Positions 50,751-60,729 are shown, numbered from the stretch's first letter. The stretch is DNA of 64,000 nucleotides from UBA3006 sp031401235 (GCA_031401235.1 JANNRJ010000003.1:1-64000), one strand, 5' to 3'. Numbers and translations: made by a program. The notes: generated by a model from the sequence alone, not told the origin.

Positions 50751-53039
50751 ATGAACATAGAGTTTGGTCATGGGATGCCAATGAGTATTTTCGAACACGA
50801 CTTTGCCGGGACGATCGGCCGAACACATACCGAGTCGATTCCGGCGTGGCCGACACTGCCTCGTGGTCTTAACGGTCCAAATGTCATCACGATTGTGCTC
50901 GATGATATGGGCTTTGCTCATCCGAATTGCTTTGGCAGTCTGTTAAATACGCCAAACATTGATCGATTAGCGACGAATGGTCTTCGATACACGAGTTTTC
51001 ACACCACCGCATTGTGTTCACCTTCGCGGGCATGTTTGCTCACCGGCCGCAATCATCACGCTGTTGGTATGCGCGGCGTTTCCAACTGGAACACCGGATT
51101 TCCAAACATGCGCGGCGGCATCACCCCACATGCGGCGACGATGGCCGAAGTTCTCCGAATTCAGGGTTACGCGACCTTTGCCGCGGGAAAGTGGCATTTG
51201 GCTCCGATGGAAGAGTGTTCGGCGGCCGGACCGCATCACAATTGGCCATTGCAAAAGGGTTTTGATCACTTCTACGGATTTATGCAAGGCGAAACCGATC
51301 AGTTCTATCCGGAACTCACCCGCGACAATCAACATGTTCTTCCACCACGAACGCCGGAACAGGGTTATCACCTCAGTGAAGACCTCGTTGACCAATCAAC
51401 GATGTGGATTCGTGATCTTGTTTCAATTCGTCCCGATCGGCCGTTTTTCTTATATCTCGCCTTCGGGGCTCAACACGCCCCGCATCATGCGCCAGATGAC
51501 TATTTATCCAAGTGGCGGGGAAAATTCGATGAGGGTTGGGATATCCATCGGCAAAGGTGGTTCGAGCGACAAATTGAATCTGGAATCATTCCGGCAAATA
51601 CCACTTTGGCGCCACGTAATCCAGGAGTAAAACCATGGGTTGAACTCTCGATCAATGAGCAACTCTTTGCCTGCCGATTGCAGGAGGCCTTTGCCGCGAT
51701 GCTTGATCATACCGATGCCCAGATTGGTCGACTCGTTTCGTTCCTTGAAGAGCGCGAGATGTTGGATAACACGCTGATTATTTTGCTTTCCGATAATGGA
51801 TCTAGTCGCGAAGGTGGTCCGCAAGGAGTGATGGACGAATTCAGTTTCTTCAACGGGGAGTTTGAAAATGTCGATGAGGTAGTGGCCACTCGACTGGACG
51901 ACATCGGCACCAAGAATGCACACTCGAATTATCCATGGGGTTGGGCCCAGGTCGGCAACACTCCTTCGCGATGGTACAAGTCGCAGACCTACGGCGGTGG
52001 CGTTCGGGACTCGCTGATCATGCAGTGGCCGATGCGCATCACTTCGGTCGGTGAAATTCGTTCTCAATTTTGTCACATTACCGATATTGCTCCGACTGTG
52101 TATGAGGCGCTGGGAATTGTGCCCAACACTTATTTGAATGGTCATCAGCAGTTGCCAATAAATGGAACCAGCCTGGTGTACACATTCGAAGCAATCGATG
52201 GGATCACCAAACGTGGGCCCCAATATTTCGAGATGATGGGGCATCGGGCGATTTGGTCTGAGGAATGGAAAGCGGTGACATATCACGACGCCGGTACACC
52301 GTATGACGACGACACGTGGGGCTTGTTTAAGTTGGACGAAGATTTCTCAGAGATGCACGATTTATCGTCCAAGTATCCAGACAAACTTCGTGAACTCATC
52401 GACCTATGGTGGAAAGAGGCTGATGTAAACGGCGTATTGCCGTTGGATGATCGTGGATTTGAAATTTTTGGGTTGAAATCGCGACCTGGGTCGCCGCATG
52501 CTCAAGCCAATTACACGTATTATCCGCCGATTTCGCACATACCGTCAGATGCAAGTCCGATGTTGAGTGGTCGATCCTGGACAATCACCGCCGAGATTGC
52601 TATTGGCACCCATCCCGTGCAGGGGGTTATCTATTCACGAGGCAGTCACAACATCGGGCACACTTTATTCATCAAGGACGGGTTCTTGAATTTCGACTAC
52701 AACGCGCTGAGCAAACATACGCGCGTTACAGCGCCCATCTCGCTGGCGGCGGGTGAGCATGCAATAAAGGTTCGATTTGATCGACAGGACGAAGGCGGAA
52801 TTCTCACTCTTATTGTCGACGACATAGAATTAGAATCCGGTGTGGTCCCCAAAGTAATGAGGATGCTTGGTTCAATAGGGATGGACATTGGTAGCAATCA
52901 ACTCTCGCCGGTTGTGAACGATTATTCTCCACCGTTTACGTTTACCGGGCAAATCAAAAAAGTCCATTTTGAGTTGCGAAGCAAATCAACAAAAGCTGAT
53001 CGTGACGCGGTGATTCGCACCGAGTCGGCCAAGGAGTGA
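50751..53039 (+). CDS. Arylsulfatase with C-terminal beta-sandwich domain
   Basis: About 762 residues. Sulfatase domain with metal Asp pair in TIVLDDMGF, formylglycine motif C-S-P-S-R in ALCSPSRACLLTGRNHH, FAAGKWHLAP, and IILLSDNGSSREGG. The last 190 residues form a LamG-like lectin domain (WTITAEIAIG...). It has no signal peptide, so is probably cytoplasmic, like the actinobacterial PDK-type arylsulfatases of the same length. Starts ATG 50751, 50775 and 50781 are all possible. Its stop overlaps an in-frame GTG of the next gene. Confidence 0.9.
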   Translation: MNIEFGHGMPMSIFEHDFAGTIGRTHTESIPAWPTLPRGLNGPNVITIVLDDMGFAHPNCFGSLLNTPNIDRLATNGLRYTSFHTTALCSPSRACLLTGRNHHAVGMRGVSNWNTGFPNMRGGITPHAATMAEVLRIQGYATFAAGKWHLAPMEECSAAGPHHNWPLQKGFDHFYGFMQGETDQFYPELTRDNQHVLPPRTPEQGYHLSEDLVDQSTMWIRDLVSIRPDRPFFLYLAFGAQHAPHHAPDDYLSKWRGKFDEGWDIHRQRWFERQIESGIIPANTTLAPRNPGVKPWVELSINEQLFACRLQEAFAAMLDHTDAQIGRLVSFLEEREMLDNTLIILLSDNGSSREGGPQGVMDEFSFFNGEFENVDEVVATRLDDIGTKNAHSNYPWGWAQVGNTPSRWYKSQTYGGGVRDSLIMQWPMRITSVGEIRSQFCHITDIAPTVYEALGIVPNTYLNGHQQLPINGTSLVYTFEAIDGITKRGPQYFEMMGHRAIWSEEWKAVTYHDAGTPYDDDTWGLFKLDEDFSEMHDLSSKYPDKLRELIDLWWKEADVNGVLPLDDRGFEIFGLKSRPGSPHAQANYTYYPPISHIPSDASPMLSGRSWTITAEIAIGTHPVQGVIYSRGSHNIGHTLFIKDGFLNFDYNALSKHTRVTAPISLAAGEHAIKVRFDRQDEGGILTLIVDDIELESGVVPKVMRMLGSIGMDIGSNQLSPVVNDYSPPFTFTGQIKKVHFELRSKSTKADRDAVIRTESAKE

Positions 53040-53050
53040 TCGAGGTTGCC

Positions 53051-53617
53051 ATGAACGAACTAATTCTTGACTCATTACGTCGCCGAATGAAGGCACTGCA
53101 TTCTCTGTATGACGACGCCACATCGACGATGACAATCGAACAGGTGAATCACTTCGAGCGCGAAGGTGTAGTACCTATTGCCTTTTGTCTATTCCATATT
53201 GTGAACATGATGGATGCGTCATTCATGTTGATGACCGGTGTTACACCAATCTGGACCGACGATTGGCAGACGAAGGTGAATATGCAAATCGCCGATCATG
53301 GCAAGCATCGAACGGTGTCGGAAATGGTGCATCAGCGAATCGGCAACTATGAGGCCTTCAAGGAATACATGAGTCTGGTATTCAATCGGACGGAGACTTG
53401 GTTGGATTCACTTGATGCCACCGAACTCACCCGAGTCGTTATCGCCCGACCTTTCCCACCACAAATTGCAGACACATTTAGTGCTCGGGTTGCTGGTGAT
53501 GTCGGTATCACCTTGCTTGATGCGACCGAGTGTTGGATCTATCAACATGGCTTGCGCCACATGGGTGAAATTGAACTAGCTCGTGGACTGGTCGGTCTTG
53601 GTGGAATGACGAGCTAG
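53051..53617 (+). CDS. DinB-superfamily protein
   Basis: 188 residues, four-helix-bundle DinB/DUF664-like. Possible metal-binding His in LFHIVNMMD and in YQHGLRHMGEI match the family spacing. Members are metal-dependent thiol or unknown-function enzymes. Start at ATG 53051 after gagg; an upstream GTG at 53036 overlaps the arylsulfatase stop. Its coupling to the arylsulfatase gene suggests a linked job, but none can be named. Confidence 0.65.
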   Translation: MNELILDSLRRRMKALHSLYDDATSTMTIEQVNHFEREGVVPIAFCLFHIVNMMDASFMLMTGVTPIWTDDWQTKVNMQIADHGKHRTVSEMVHQRIGNYEAFKEYMSLVFNRTETWLDSLDATELTRVVIARPFPPQIADTFSARVAGDVGITLLDATECWIYQHGLRHMGEIELARGLVGLGGMTS

Positions 53618-53623
53618 CAGTAA

Positions 53624-55360
53624 TTAGTTTTGCGGACCGCGGATGAGGGCTCCGGGTAGTTCTCCGGTAAACGAATCATTGGCCACGGTTTGCACGCCAC
53701 TGACGAAGGTCGCTTCGTACCCATTGGCGGTTTGCACTAATCGACGTCCATTTGCCGGAAGGTCGTAGGCCATCTTCGGCATATTGAAACTCAGGGCATC
53801 GAAGTCAATCAAATTGAGATCGGCCCGATAACCCGGTCGGACAAGACCACGATCAAACAAACCATGCAACTCTGCCGTATGGCGAGTCTGGCGCCGGACC
53901 ATGTGCTCAAGTGATAGTCGAGGGCCGCGCGTGCGGTCACGAGCCCAGTGAGTAAGCATGAAAGTTGGCATCCCACCATCGCAAATTGCGCCGCAATGTG
54001 CGCCAGCATCGCTCAAACCGTTTCGAGTCTGGGGGTTTTGCAATAGTTCGTACGACATCGAAAGGTCGCCAGTCGTGTAATTGAAAAACGGCGAATAAAT
54101 CATGCCACGTCCACCGTTGGAGAGCAGTTGATCGAGAATTATCTGCATTGCCGGCACGCCAGTTGCGGTACTGATTGCGGAGATGGATTGAGAAGGTTCG
54201 GGCTCGTAGTCAATGTTTGCTGAAGTAACGCAATACATTCGGTGCAACGAGTTGGTGACGAGTGCCGGATAGAAGTTGTCCGTCGGCACTTCACTGACAA
54301 AACGATAATTTCGAACGGGTTCGTTCAATGCGACAATACGTTCGGCAAATTCCAGGTGGGCGACTTCGTGGTAGGCAGGGTGGGCGAGAAGTGGATGAAT
54401 ACTTCCCTCCAGACACATCAGAATGCCAATGCTCCGTCCAGCAACTTGAGCCACGATTTTTTGACCTGTGCGATTGGCTTCATTCAGAAGTTCGACTGTC
54501 TTACGCCAAATTTCCGTGCCATCATCAAGTTGATTCAGATTCACACTTACCGTGGCGCCAGTGCGGCTTGCAAGTTCTTGCATCCACGGCCATTCGTCAA
54601 CGGGTATCCGTGAATGTTCGGGAGAGAACTGAAAGATTCCGTGACCGACACGTTTCATCGCATCGGCGATGCCCCACAATTCGTCGGGCGAAGCATTAGT
54701 CCCAGGTACGAGGACTCCCTGTTTGCTTCGATGAAGTGGAGTTCGCGACGTAGAAAATCCAAGTGCGCCGGCATGAAGTGCTTCTTGAGTAAGTGAACTC
54801 ATTTTGGCGATGTCGTCTGGCGTCGCCGGCTCGTTCGCCGCGCCGCGGTCACCCATCACAAATGCGCGTAGGGCGCCGTGTCCGATTTGGGTTCCGATGT
54901 TGAGCACGTGCGGCCAGCGCTCAAGGGCGTCGAGGTATTCAGGAAATGACGACCACTCCCATGTGATTCCTTCGACCATCGCCGAACCGGGAATATCCTC
55001 CACTCCTTCCATCAAATCGATGAGCCACTCATGGCGGTCGGGGGCGGCCGGAGCAAAACCAACCCCACAATTGCCCATCACCACGGTTGTCACGCCGTGC
55101 CAGCTGCTCGGTGTCAACCACGGATCCCATGTGGCCTGAGCGTCGTAGTGAGTGTGGACATCCACCCAACCGGGAGTGAGCAAACGGCCATCGGCGTTGA
55201 CCACACGATGGGCATGTGCAGTCGAGATCGATCCTGGTTCACTAACCTCGGTAATTCGTCCATTGGCAAATGCGACATCGGCGATTCGCGCTGGCTCGCC
55301 TGTTCCATCCACCAGATTGGCTCCGGTAATAACGGTTGTATGGTCTGAACTCGTTGTCAC
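53624..55360 (-). CDS. N-acyl-D-amino-acid deacylase-type amidohydrolase
   Basis: 578 residues. Amidohydrolase fold with HTHYDAQATWDPWL (metal His pair), TTVVMGNCGVGFAPA with the characteristic Cys ligand of D-aminoacylases, IGHGALR and LSDAGAHCGAICDGG with the catalytic Asp. Hydrolyses N-acyl-D-amino acids or related amides. Start is GTG 55360; TAAGAT six bases before it on the minus strand gives a leaderless promoter. It converges on the DinB-like gene six bases away. The FAH-family gene lies upstream on the same strand, 34 bases away. Confidence 0.88.
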   Translation of the reverse strand: MTTSSDHTTVITGANLVDGTGEPARIADVAFANGRITEVSEPGSISTAHAHRVVNADGRLLTPGWVDVHTHYDAQATWDPWLTPSSWHGVTTVVMGNCGVGFAPAAPDRHEWLIDLMEGVEDIPGSAMVEGITWEWSSFPEYLDALERWPHVLNIGTQIGHGALRAFVMGDRGAANEPATPDDIAKMSSLTQEALHAGALGFSTSRTPLHRSKQGVLVPGTNASPDELWGIADAMKRVGHGIFQFSPEHSRIPVDEWPWMQELASRTGATVSVNLNQLDDGTEIWRKTVELLNEANRTGQKIVAQVAGRSIGILMCLEGSIHPLLAHPAYHEVAHLEFAERIVALNEPVRNYRFVSEVPTDNFYPALVTNSLHRMYCVTSANIDYEPEPSQSISAISTATGVPAMQIILDQLLSNGGRGMIYSPFFNYTTGDLSMSYELLQNPQTRNGLSDAGAHCGAICDGGMPTFMLTHWARDRTRGPRLSLEHMVRRQTRHTAELHGLFDRGLVRPGYRADLNLIDFDALSFNMPKMAYDLPANGRRLVQTANGYEATFVSGVQTVANDSFTGELPGALIRGPQN

Positions 55361-55394
55361 GGCTCGATCTTAGGTGCAATCTTCTCGGGTGCTA

Positions 55395-56243
55395 TTAGAC
55401 ACAGCGATTTCGGAGAGTTCCCACAAGTTCGAGCGAAGTAACAATCTCATCGCCAGGACGAAGGTAGATCGGAGGTTTGTGACCATGCCCGACACCTGAA
55501 GGTGTACCGGTAAATATGATGTCGCCCGGAAATAATTCGCAAATCGTGGAGAGATAAGCGACAAGTTGCGGTATGTCAAAAATCATGTCGTATGTTGATG
55601 CATGTTGGCGGACCTCACCATTGATCGTGCATCCGATCGCAAGTTCATTTCGCTTCGGATTATCTCGAACATCGCTCACCCATGGTCCCAGAGGAGCGAA
55701 ACCCTGTCGGCTCTTTCCGAGGCTAAATTGTGGTGGTCTTCCGGAATTTTGTAACTGGCGATCGGAGATGTCTTGACCGACACACAAGCCGGCGATGTGA
55801 TCCCACGCAACTGATTCGCCGATATTGCGCCCACCAGTTGAGATGACAGCAACTGCCTCTGATTCGTAGTCACAGGTGTCTCCAACAAGTGGAATGACAC
55901 CAGCAGGTGTATTTAGCGCGCTTTGAAATTTGGCGAAGGTAAGCGGTGTGGGCGGGAGAAGCGAACCCATTTCCTCGGCATGCTTGCGGTAATTGATTCC
56001 AACGGCGAACATTTGACGCGGTCGGGGCACTGGGCAATCAAGTTCTTCCAGAATCGCCCGTGGTGCGTCATTTTCCACGACTACAGAATTGTTCAATGCC
56101 CGGATGTCGTCCCAGCGTGCGAAGCATTCCATCGGATCACTTGACAGCGATCCATTGCTTGCTCGCTCGATGTCCACGAGGCGGTCTTCGTCGCCGATAA
56201 CCAGGTGTGCTCGACCACGATACGAAGCGAGTCGCGTGTTCAT
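55395..56243 (-). CDS. Fumarylacetoacetate hydrolase-family protein
   Basis: 282 residues. FAH fold with VGINYRKHAEEMG, the metal-binding Glu in DYESEAVAVI (the usual second Glu position reads Glu-Ala-Val), and GDIIFTGTPSGVGHG. Members cleave C-C bonds or hydrate or decarboxylate acylpyruvates and similar acids in ring-cleavage pathways. Likely ends a degradative route; the substrate is not readable. Same strand as the D-aminoacylase-type gene. Confidence 0.87.
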   Translation of the reverse strand: MNTRLASYRGRAHLVIGDEDRLVDIERASNGSLSSDPMECFARWDDIRALNNSVVVENDAPRAILEELDCPVPRPRQMFAVGINYRKHAEEMGSLLPPTPLTFAKFQSALNTPAGVIPLVGDTCDYESEAVAVISTGGRNIGESVAWDHIAGLCVGQDISDRQLQNSGRPPQFSLGKSRQGFAPLGPWVSDVRDNPKRNELAIGCTINGEVRQHASTYDMIFDIPQLVAYLSTICELFPGDIIFTGTPSGVGHGHKPPIYLRPGDEIVTSLELVGTLRNRCV

Positions 56244-56255
56244 TGAGTATTGGCG

Positions 56256-56855
56256 CTATGTGCGGAAACGTGCAGCACGGCGCTGGGCTTGGGCTTGGGC
56301 ACGGGAAATGCGTTCCTTTTCTTTGCGGACCGCCCGCTGCCGACGCTTTTCTTCTTGAGCGGCAGTATCGGTTTCGATCGGTCGCAGGGGGGAGTTTGAC
56401 ATCGTCGTTGTTGGCAATGCGAATCTTTCGTCGGTGGCGATCAGTTTTTTGAATCCGGCAAGCGAGAGAGAATATTGCACCGACATCAATCGAACCGCAT
56501 CCAGTCCAAAGGATTCAATGAGTTCGTCAACATTTGCCTGCAGGTCGGCGAGATTTGGATCGTCGGATGTGCTCCCAAGGATTTCGATGCACCGTTCCGT
56601 ACATGGTTCGCTCAATAACATGCCGGTATCCAAATGCGCACTTCGCGTCAACATTGCCTGACGAATATTCGCCGCAATAGAAGTTGGTACCTCAAATGCG
56701 CCGGCTGGAAGCCCAAGCACTTTAGCCAACGGATCGCGAAGCTTTTCGGGCAATACCGTGGCCAGGCCAGTAAGGGAGTCATCACTTATCGTGGCAAAAA
56801 CTGAGGCGTATCGCCGTTCAATGAGAATTTGCTCGCGCGAGGTACTGACGGCCAT
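56256..56855 (-). CDS. Unrecognised protein with basic coiled C-terminus
   Basis: 199 residues that I do not recognise. Residues 1-150 are mixed helical (TISDDSLTGLATVLPEKL, EPCTERCIEILG with two Cys), and the last 40 are a charged Arg/Lys/Glu/Ala-rich helix ending in ARFRT. There is no signal peptide or membrane segment. The ATG has agaagg upstream. It sits 12 bases before the FAH-family gene on the same strand and may be in that operon. Codon use is like its neighbours. Confidence 0.7.
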   Translation of the reverse strand: MAVSTSREQILIERRYASVFATISDDSLTGLATVLPEKLRDPLAKVLGLPAGAFEVPTSIAANIRQAMLTRSAHLDTGMLLSEPCTERCIEILGSTSDDPNLADLQANVDELIESFGLDAVRLMSVQYSLSLAGFKKLIATDERFALPTTTMSNSPLRPIETDTAAQEEKRRQRAVRKEKERISRAQAQAQRRAARFRT

Positions 56856-56953
56856 GGGGGGTGCCTTCTTATCTGGTTGTAGATCAAATTGATGATCGGG
56901 TAACCACAGTGTGTCAGCTGTGCGCGCAGACCACTACCACAGAACAGAAAGGA

Positions 56954-57799
56954 CTATTCGATGACTAGGGCTTGCAACTCATGGACCACAATCTGATGGG
57001 ATGCATTGATGGTGATGTCTCTCAAGGTTCCACTTGCCCCAGTGTTGGATCGCCATGTGACATGCCACTCGATACCCAATTGGGCGGGAAACGCACCGCT
57101 GCTATGAATCACCGACGAGTGCTGATAGGTGTACATGCAGTTTGAATCAAGCGAGTCGCCAAGGATGGGGAACCACCAGCGACCGGGTCCATCGCATTCA
57201 ACCTCGCCCGATCCCAAATCACCATCACCGGGCTTAAACTTCAATTTCTTCGGTGTCGCCGTGGTGGTAACGGAAATCGGTCCGCTTGGAGTTGGCACCC
57301 ACGCAGTCACTGACACGGGAACCCAAATGAGTGGGTGAACCCAAAACCACATCCCGAGTTTCACGACTCCGCGATGAGCTGGTGGAGCGAACTCACCCCA
57401 CGGAGCGGGAATGTTGTCGTAGAGCACCGATGAAGCCTCCGTTGCCAGAGTTTCATTAGAAACTTGGGGAATCCAGTAGTACGAAGTTGCGGGGGTGCGA
57501 TCGCTGCAGGTGAAGTCGTATAACTGGTAGCTAATCGATCCGATCTGCTTAAACACTGCACCACTCGATCCAATGAATGAATCGCGGGGGATTGCCGGCG
57601 ACCATTCACAATTGCCGGTTTCGTTATTGCCACTAGGCGGTATTCCAATTCGAACACCCGCCATAATCTGTGCCCCATTTGCTGCGGCGCTGATATCAAC
57701 CGCAATTCCATTGCTTGAATCGTCGGCGTGCACGATGTGCGGCGCCGGAACGTCAAGGGTAGCGCCGAGAATAAGACTAGTCACGAGAAGAATTCGCAT
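56954..57799 (-). CDS. Unrecognised secreted protein
   Basis: 281 residues. Signal peptide (MRILLVTSLILGATL...PHIVHA) of about 25 residues, then a beta-rich sequence with many Trp/Tyr and paired Cys (NCEW, FTCSD, EVECDG, SNCMY), which suggests an exported, disulfide-stabilised fold. No known domain was recognised. The ATG is preceded by gaaggga and overlaps the upstream lipoprotein gene by 19 bases, so the two are co-translated. About 100 bases between it and the gene at 56855 hold nothing I can identify. Confidence 0.72.
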   Translation of the reverse strand: MRILLVTSLILGATLDVPAPHIVHADDSSNGIAVDISAAANGAQIMAGVRIGIPPSGNNETGNCEWSPAIPRDSFIGSSGAVFKQIGSISYQLYDFTCSDRTPATSYYWIPQVSNETLATEASSVLYDNIPAPWGEFAPPAHRGVVKLGMWFWVHPLIWVPVSVTAWVPTPSGPISVTTTATPKKLKFKPGDGDLGSGEVECDGPGRWWFPILGDSLDSNCMYTYQHSSVIHSSGAFPAQLGIEWHVTWRSNTGASGTLRDITINASHQIVVHELQALVIE

Positions 57800-58419
57800 A
57801 CGTCCCTTCCATAGGTTGAATCGGCGCCGACGGCATCTGACCACTTCCAATCTCCACCGTCGAGAATGATTTGCCAAGCGGTGTGACCGGAGATGACGTC
57901 GTCATCGAAAATTACGTCATCTCTGGTGGAATCTGACTGACCCAAGTCAAACACCACCAGAGAATCAAAGATGCATGTGTGCACAACCGCCGAAAACGAA
58001 CTTGTCATATTTATTTTGTCGATCCGAAAGCGAAATATTCCTGCTCCGGCGCGAGTGGCTAGTTTGGAATCGGCACGAAACTTCATCAGGGCCATGAGAT
58101 ATCTGCGATACGTGCTTTCCGGCGCAGTTAATTGAGCAATTGGGCAAGACTCGGGTTTTCGCCCACACTGCAACCGTATTTGGATGAGCTGGGCGAATTC
58201 GGTGGCGATCAGTTCCGTGGTTGTCGTTTCGTTTGAAGCGGGGCCGTTCGGTGTTGGAGTCGAAACGGGAGTTGGAAATTGTTGATCACTGGATTCAGTG
58301 ATCACTGGTTCTAAATCCGCCCGAAGGCTCAGTTCATTGGTTGGGCGACTACATCCGCTCAGAGCGACTACTAGTGCCAGCCTTATGGCCCGTCGAAAAT
58401 AGCTTAACTCCGATGACAT
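57781..58419 (-). CDS. Unrecognised lipoprotein, co-transcribed with secreted protein
   Basis: 212 residues. Signal with basic n-region (RRAIRLALVVALSGC) and lipobox Cys at about residue 23, a Thr/Pro-rich linker (30-70), then a domain of about 140 residues with DGGDWKWSDA and a possible disulfide set (CGRKPESC, HTCIF, DVCEF). It resembles the small secreted SnoaL-like or NTF2-like lipoproteins of actinobacteria only in outline; not assigned. Its 3' end overlaps the next secreted protein gene. Confidence 0.72.
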   Translation of the reverse strand: MSSELSYFRRAIRLALVVALSGCSRPTNELSLRADLEPVITESSDQQFPTPVSTPTPNGPASNETTTTELIATEFAQLIQIRLQCGRKPESCPIAQLTAPESTYRRYLMALMKFRADSKLATRAGAGIFRFRIDKINMTSSFSAVVHTCIFDSLVVFDLGQSDSTRDDVIFDDDVISGHTAWQIILDGGDWKWSDAVGADSTYGRDVCEFFS

Positions 58420-58555
58420 AACTGCCCCTCCGCCGAGAGCGCCTGGTATCCGAAATCAATGTCTGTCAAATCTCAATACGTGCCACGCGAGATCGTCGCA
58501 GAATTTATGTGTGCGTGCATAATTCTGCGGGGCGATAGAATCAACGAACCCCAAA

Positions 58556-60697
58556 ATGACCCAACTGCACCCTGATCTCGATGCCGAACAGGCCTATATC
58601 GACCATGCATATGCCTGTCTCGAACGAAGTAAAACCGATGCATGGCGAATTCGAGACCTCAATGAGGCCAGCACTGGTGGGACTTTTCAGGCCCGGTTTG
58701 AGCGAAATGCCTTCGACGAACAACTGCTCAACCGACTCACTCAACTGGATCTTGGGGATGCCGCACTTGTATTTGGTCGAATCGACAAACTGGCCGAGAC
58801 TCCTGATGGGATCGAGAGTTTTCACATTGGACGACTTGCGGTTGCCGACACCAATCGAGAGCCAGTGGTGGTGGATTGGCGAGCGCCAATAGCGGAACCG
58901 TTCTACCGGGCGACGGGACGAGAGCAAATGGGTTTGGCGCGGCGTCGACACTTTTCAGTCCACGGACAAATTCTGAGTGGAATTGAAGATGAGCTTTTTG
59001 GTGCCGGACACCTTGGTGTCGGACACGATGAAGGTCTTGGTGGAACTGATTTGACAGCGGTGCAACAGACTGCAACGGGTTTACGCGGCTACAGCACCCT
59101 GTTGTCCGTACTATCGCGTGGGCATACTGGACAACTTGGCGACATCGTTGCGACCATCCAGTCCGAACAGGATCAGATCATCAGATCTCCACAGCATGGA
59201 GTCATGGTTGTTCAAGGTGGTCCAGGAACTGGAAAAACCGTCGTTGCGCTACATCGTGCCGCGTATTTGTTGTACACCTATCGTTTTCCGCTGGAAGAGC
59301 AAGGTGTGCTCGTCATCGGACCGAACCGAGTGTTTCTGCGATATATCGAACGAGTGTTGCCCTCACTTGGCGAGGCTGGAGTGTCTCAAGTGGTGCTCGC
59401 AGATTTGGTGCCTGGACATTGGTTTGGTCGAACCGAAGATGCGGCGGTGGCACGAATAAAGGGCGATATTCGGATGGTTGATGTGATCACTAAATCTATT
59501 CGTGATCGTGAGCGGCCGCTGCGTGAGGATCTCGTGATTCCGTTTGGTGCTGGATATCTGCGCCTGTCAGCAAAGGAGTCGGGAAGAATCGTGCGTGAAG
59601 CACGTCGGCGCTATCGCCGACATAATGCTGCCCAACGCTGGGTGGAGTCGGAAATGGTGGCGGCATTGGCGGAATCGAGGCGAGACCCAGAAATCGATCT
59701 CGGGCAACTTCGAGATTCATTGCACGACATCGAAGAATTCCGAATTGCCTTGACGAGAATGTGGCCAGTACTTACTCCGGCCGAATTATTGCATGATCTG
59801 TTTGGATCGAATGCCCTGATCCGAATCGCGGCATCTGGTGTTTTGAAAACAAGTGAATACGAATCGCTGTATCGGCATCGTAGTGAGAACGTAACCGAAG
59901 TCCATTGGAGTGACGGTGACATCGCAATGCTGGACGAAGCACTTGGCCTACTTGGTCCGCGACCACGCAGGAATGGAAAAATAAGTGAGACCGACGAGAT
60001 TCGGCTGTATGGTCACATCATCATCGATGAGGTCCAAGATCTCACGCCAATGCAATTACGAATGGCAACTCGGCGATCACTTAATGGGGCGATGACGGTC
60101 GTTGGCGACTTGGCTCAAGGAACAGGTGCGTTCGCCCCACATTCGTGGTCGGAGATACTGAAGTACCTACCAGATAAACGAGAACCACAAGTGTTCAATT
60201 TGTCGGTGGGTTATCGAATTCCAGAAGAAATCATGGCGCTTGCTAACCGGGTGATGCGTGCTGCGGCACCGGCGTTACATCCACCACGGTCGGTTCGCCA
60301 AGGTGACTTCCCACCGCTCATTTTCCGAGCTGAGTCAAGTGACGAATTATTTGTTGAAGTCGTAAAGCACACGATCCAGATCCTGGATGCAATAGGCGAT
60401 GGGAATGCGGCAGTCGTGTGTCCAGATTCGATGGCCGAGGCCATATCTAGTGCTCTTTCATTTGCCGATATAGATCATGGTCGAGCAAATAACACCGCGC
60501 TGGATTCTCGTCTCACTGTTGTACCCGTAAGTTTGGTAAAGGGACTGGAATTAGACGGAATCGTGGTCGTCGAACCTAGTGCGATAGTTGACGCTCAAGA
60601 GAATGGATTGCGGGCGTTGTATGTGGCACTCACCCGAGCCACACAGCGCTTAACTGTGGTGCATCACCGTGCGCTTCCACAGTCAATGATTTATTGA
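58556..60697 (+). CDS. helD: HelD-like RNA polymerase-recycling ATPase (UvrD/Rep superfamily 1)
   Basis: 713 residues. An N-terminal coiled-coil/arm region, RAPIAEPFY, Walker A in GGPGTGKTVVALHRAAYLLY, helicase motif II IDEVQDLTPMQLRM, motif III VGDLAQGTG, and VSLVKGLELDGIVVV and ALTRATQRL (V-VI). Length and motifs fit the actinobacterial class II HelD that removes stalled RNA polymerase from DNA, rather than PcrA/UvrD. It is divergent from the secreted-protein operon. The 136-base gap has TAGAAT near 58533 as a possible -10. Confidence 0.88.
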   Translation: MTQLHPDLDAEQAYIDHAYACLERSKTDAWRIRDLNEASTGGTFQARFERNAFDEQLLNRLTQLDLGDAALVFGRIDKLAETPDGIESFHIGRLAVADTNREPVVVDWRAPIAEPFYRATGREQMGLARRRHFSVHGQILSGIEDELFGAGHLGVGHDEGLGGTDLTAVQQTATGLRGYSTLLSVLSRGHTGQLGDIVATIQSEQDQIIRSPQHGVMVVQGGPGTGKTVVALHRAAYLLYTYRFPLEEQGVLVIGPNRVFLRYIERVLPSLGEAGVSQVVLADLVPGHWFGRTEDAAVARIKGDIRMVDVITKSIRDRERPLREDLVIPFGAGYLRLSAKESGRIVREARRRYRRHNAAQRWVESEMVAALAESRRDPEIDLGQLRDSLHDIEEFRIALTRMWPVLTPAELLHDLFGSNALIRIAASGVLKTSEYESLYRHRSENVTEVHWSDGDIAMLDEALGLLGPRPRRNGKISETDEIRLYGHIIIDEVQDLTPMQLRMATRRSLNGAMTVVGDLAQGTGAFAPHSWSEILKYLPDKREPQVFNLSVGYRIPEEIMALANRVMRAAAPALHPPRSVRQGDFPPLIFRAESSDELFVEVVKHTIQILDAIGDGNAAVVCPDSMAEAISSALSFADIDHGRANNTALDSRLTVVPVSLVKGLELDGIVVVEPSAIVDAQENGLRALYVALTRATQRLTVVHHRALPQSMIY

Positions 60698-60729
60698 TTC
60701 GCGTCACAAACTCGCTGATAGCGAATGCT

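Noticed and set aside
60712..60724. Small hairpin TCGCT-gat-AGCGA between helD and the DtxR gene considered as terminator
   Set aside because: Only five base pairs and no T-run; too weak to list.
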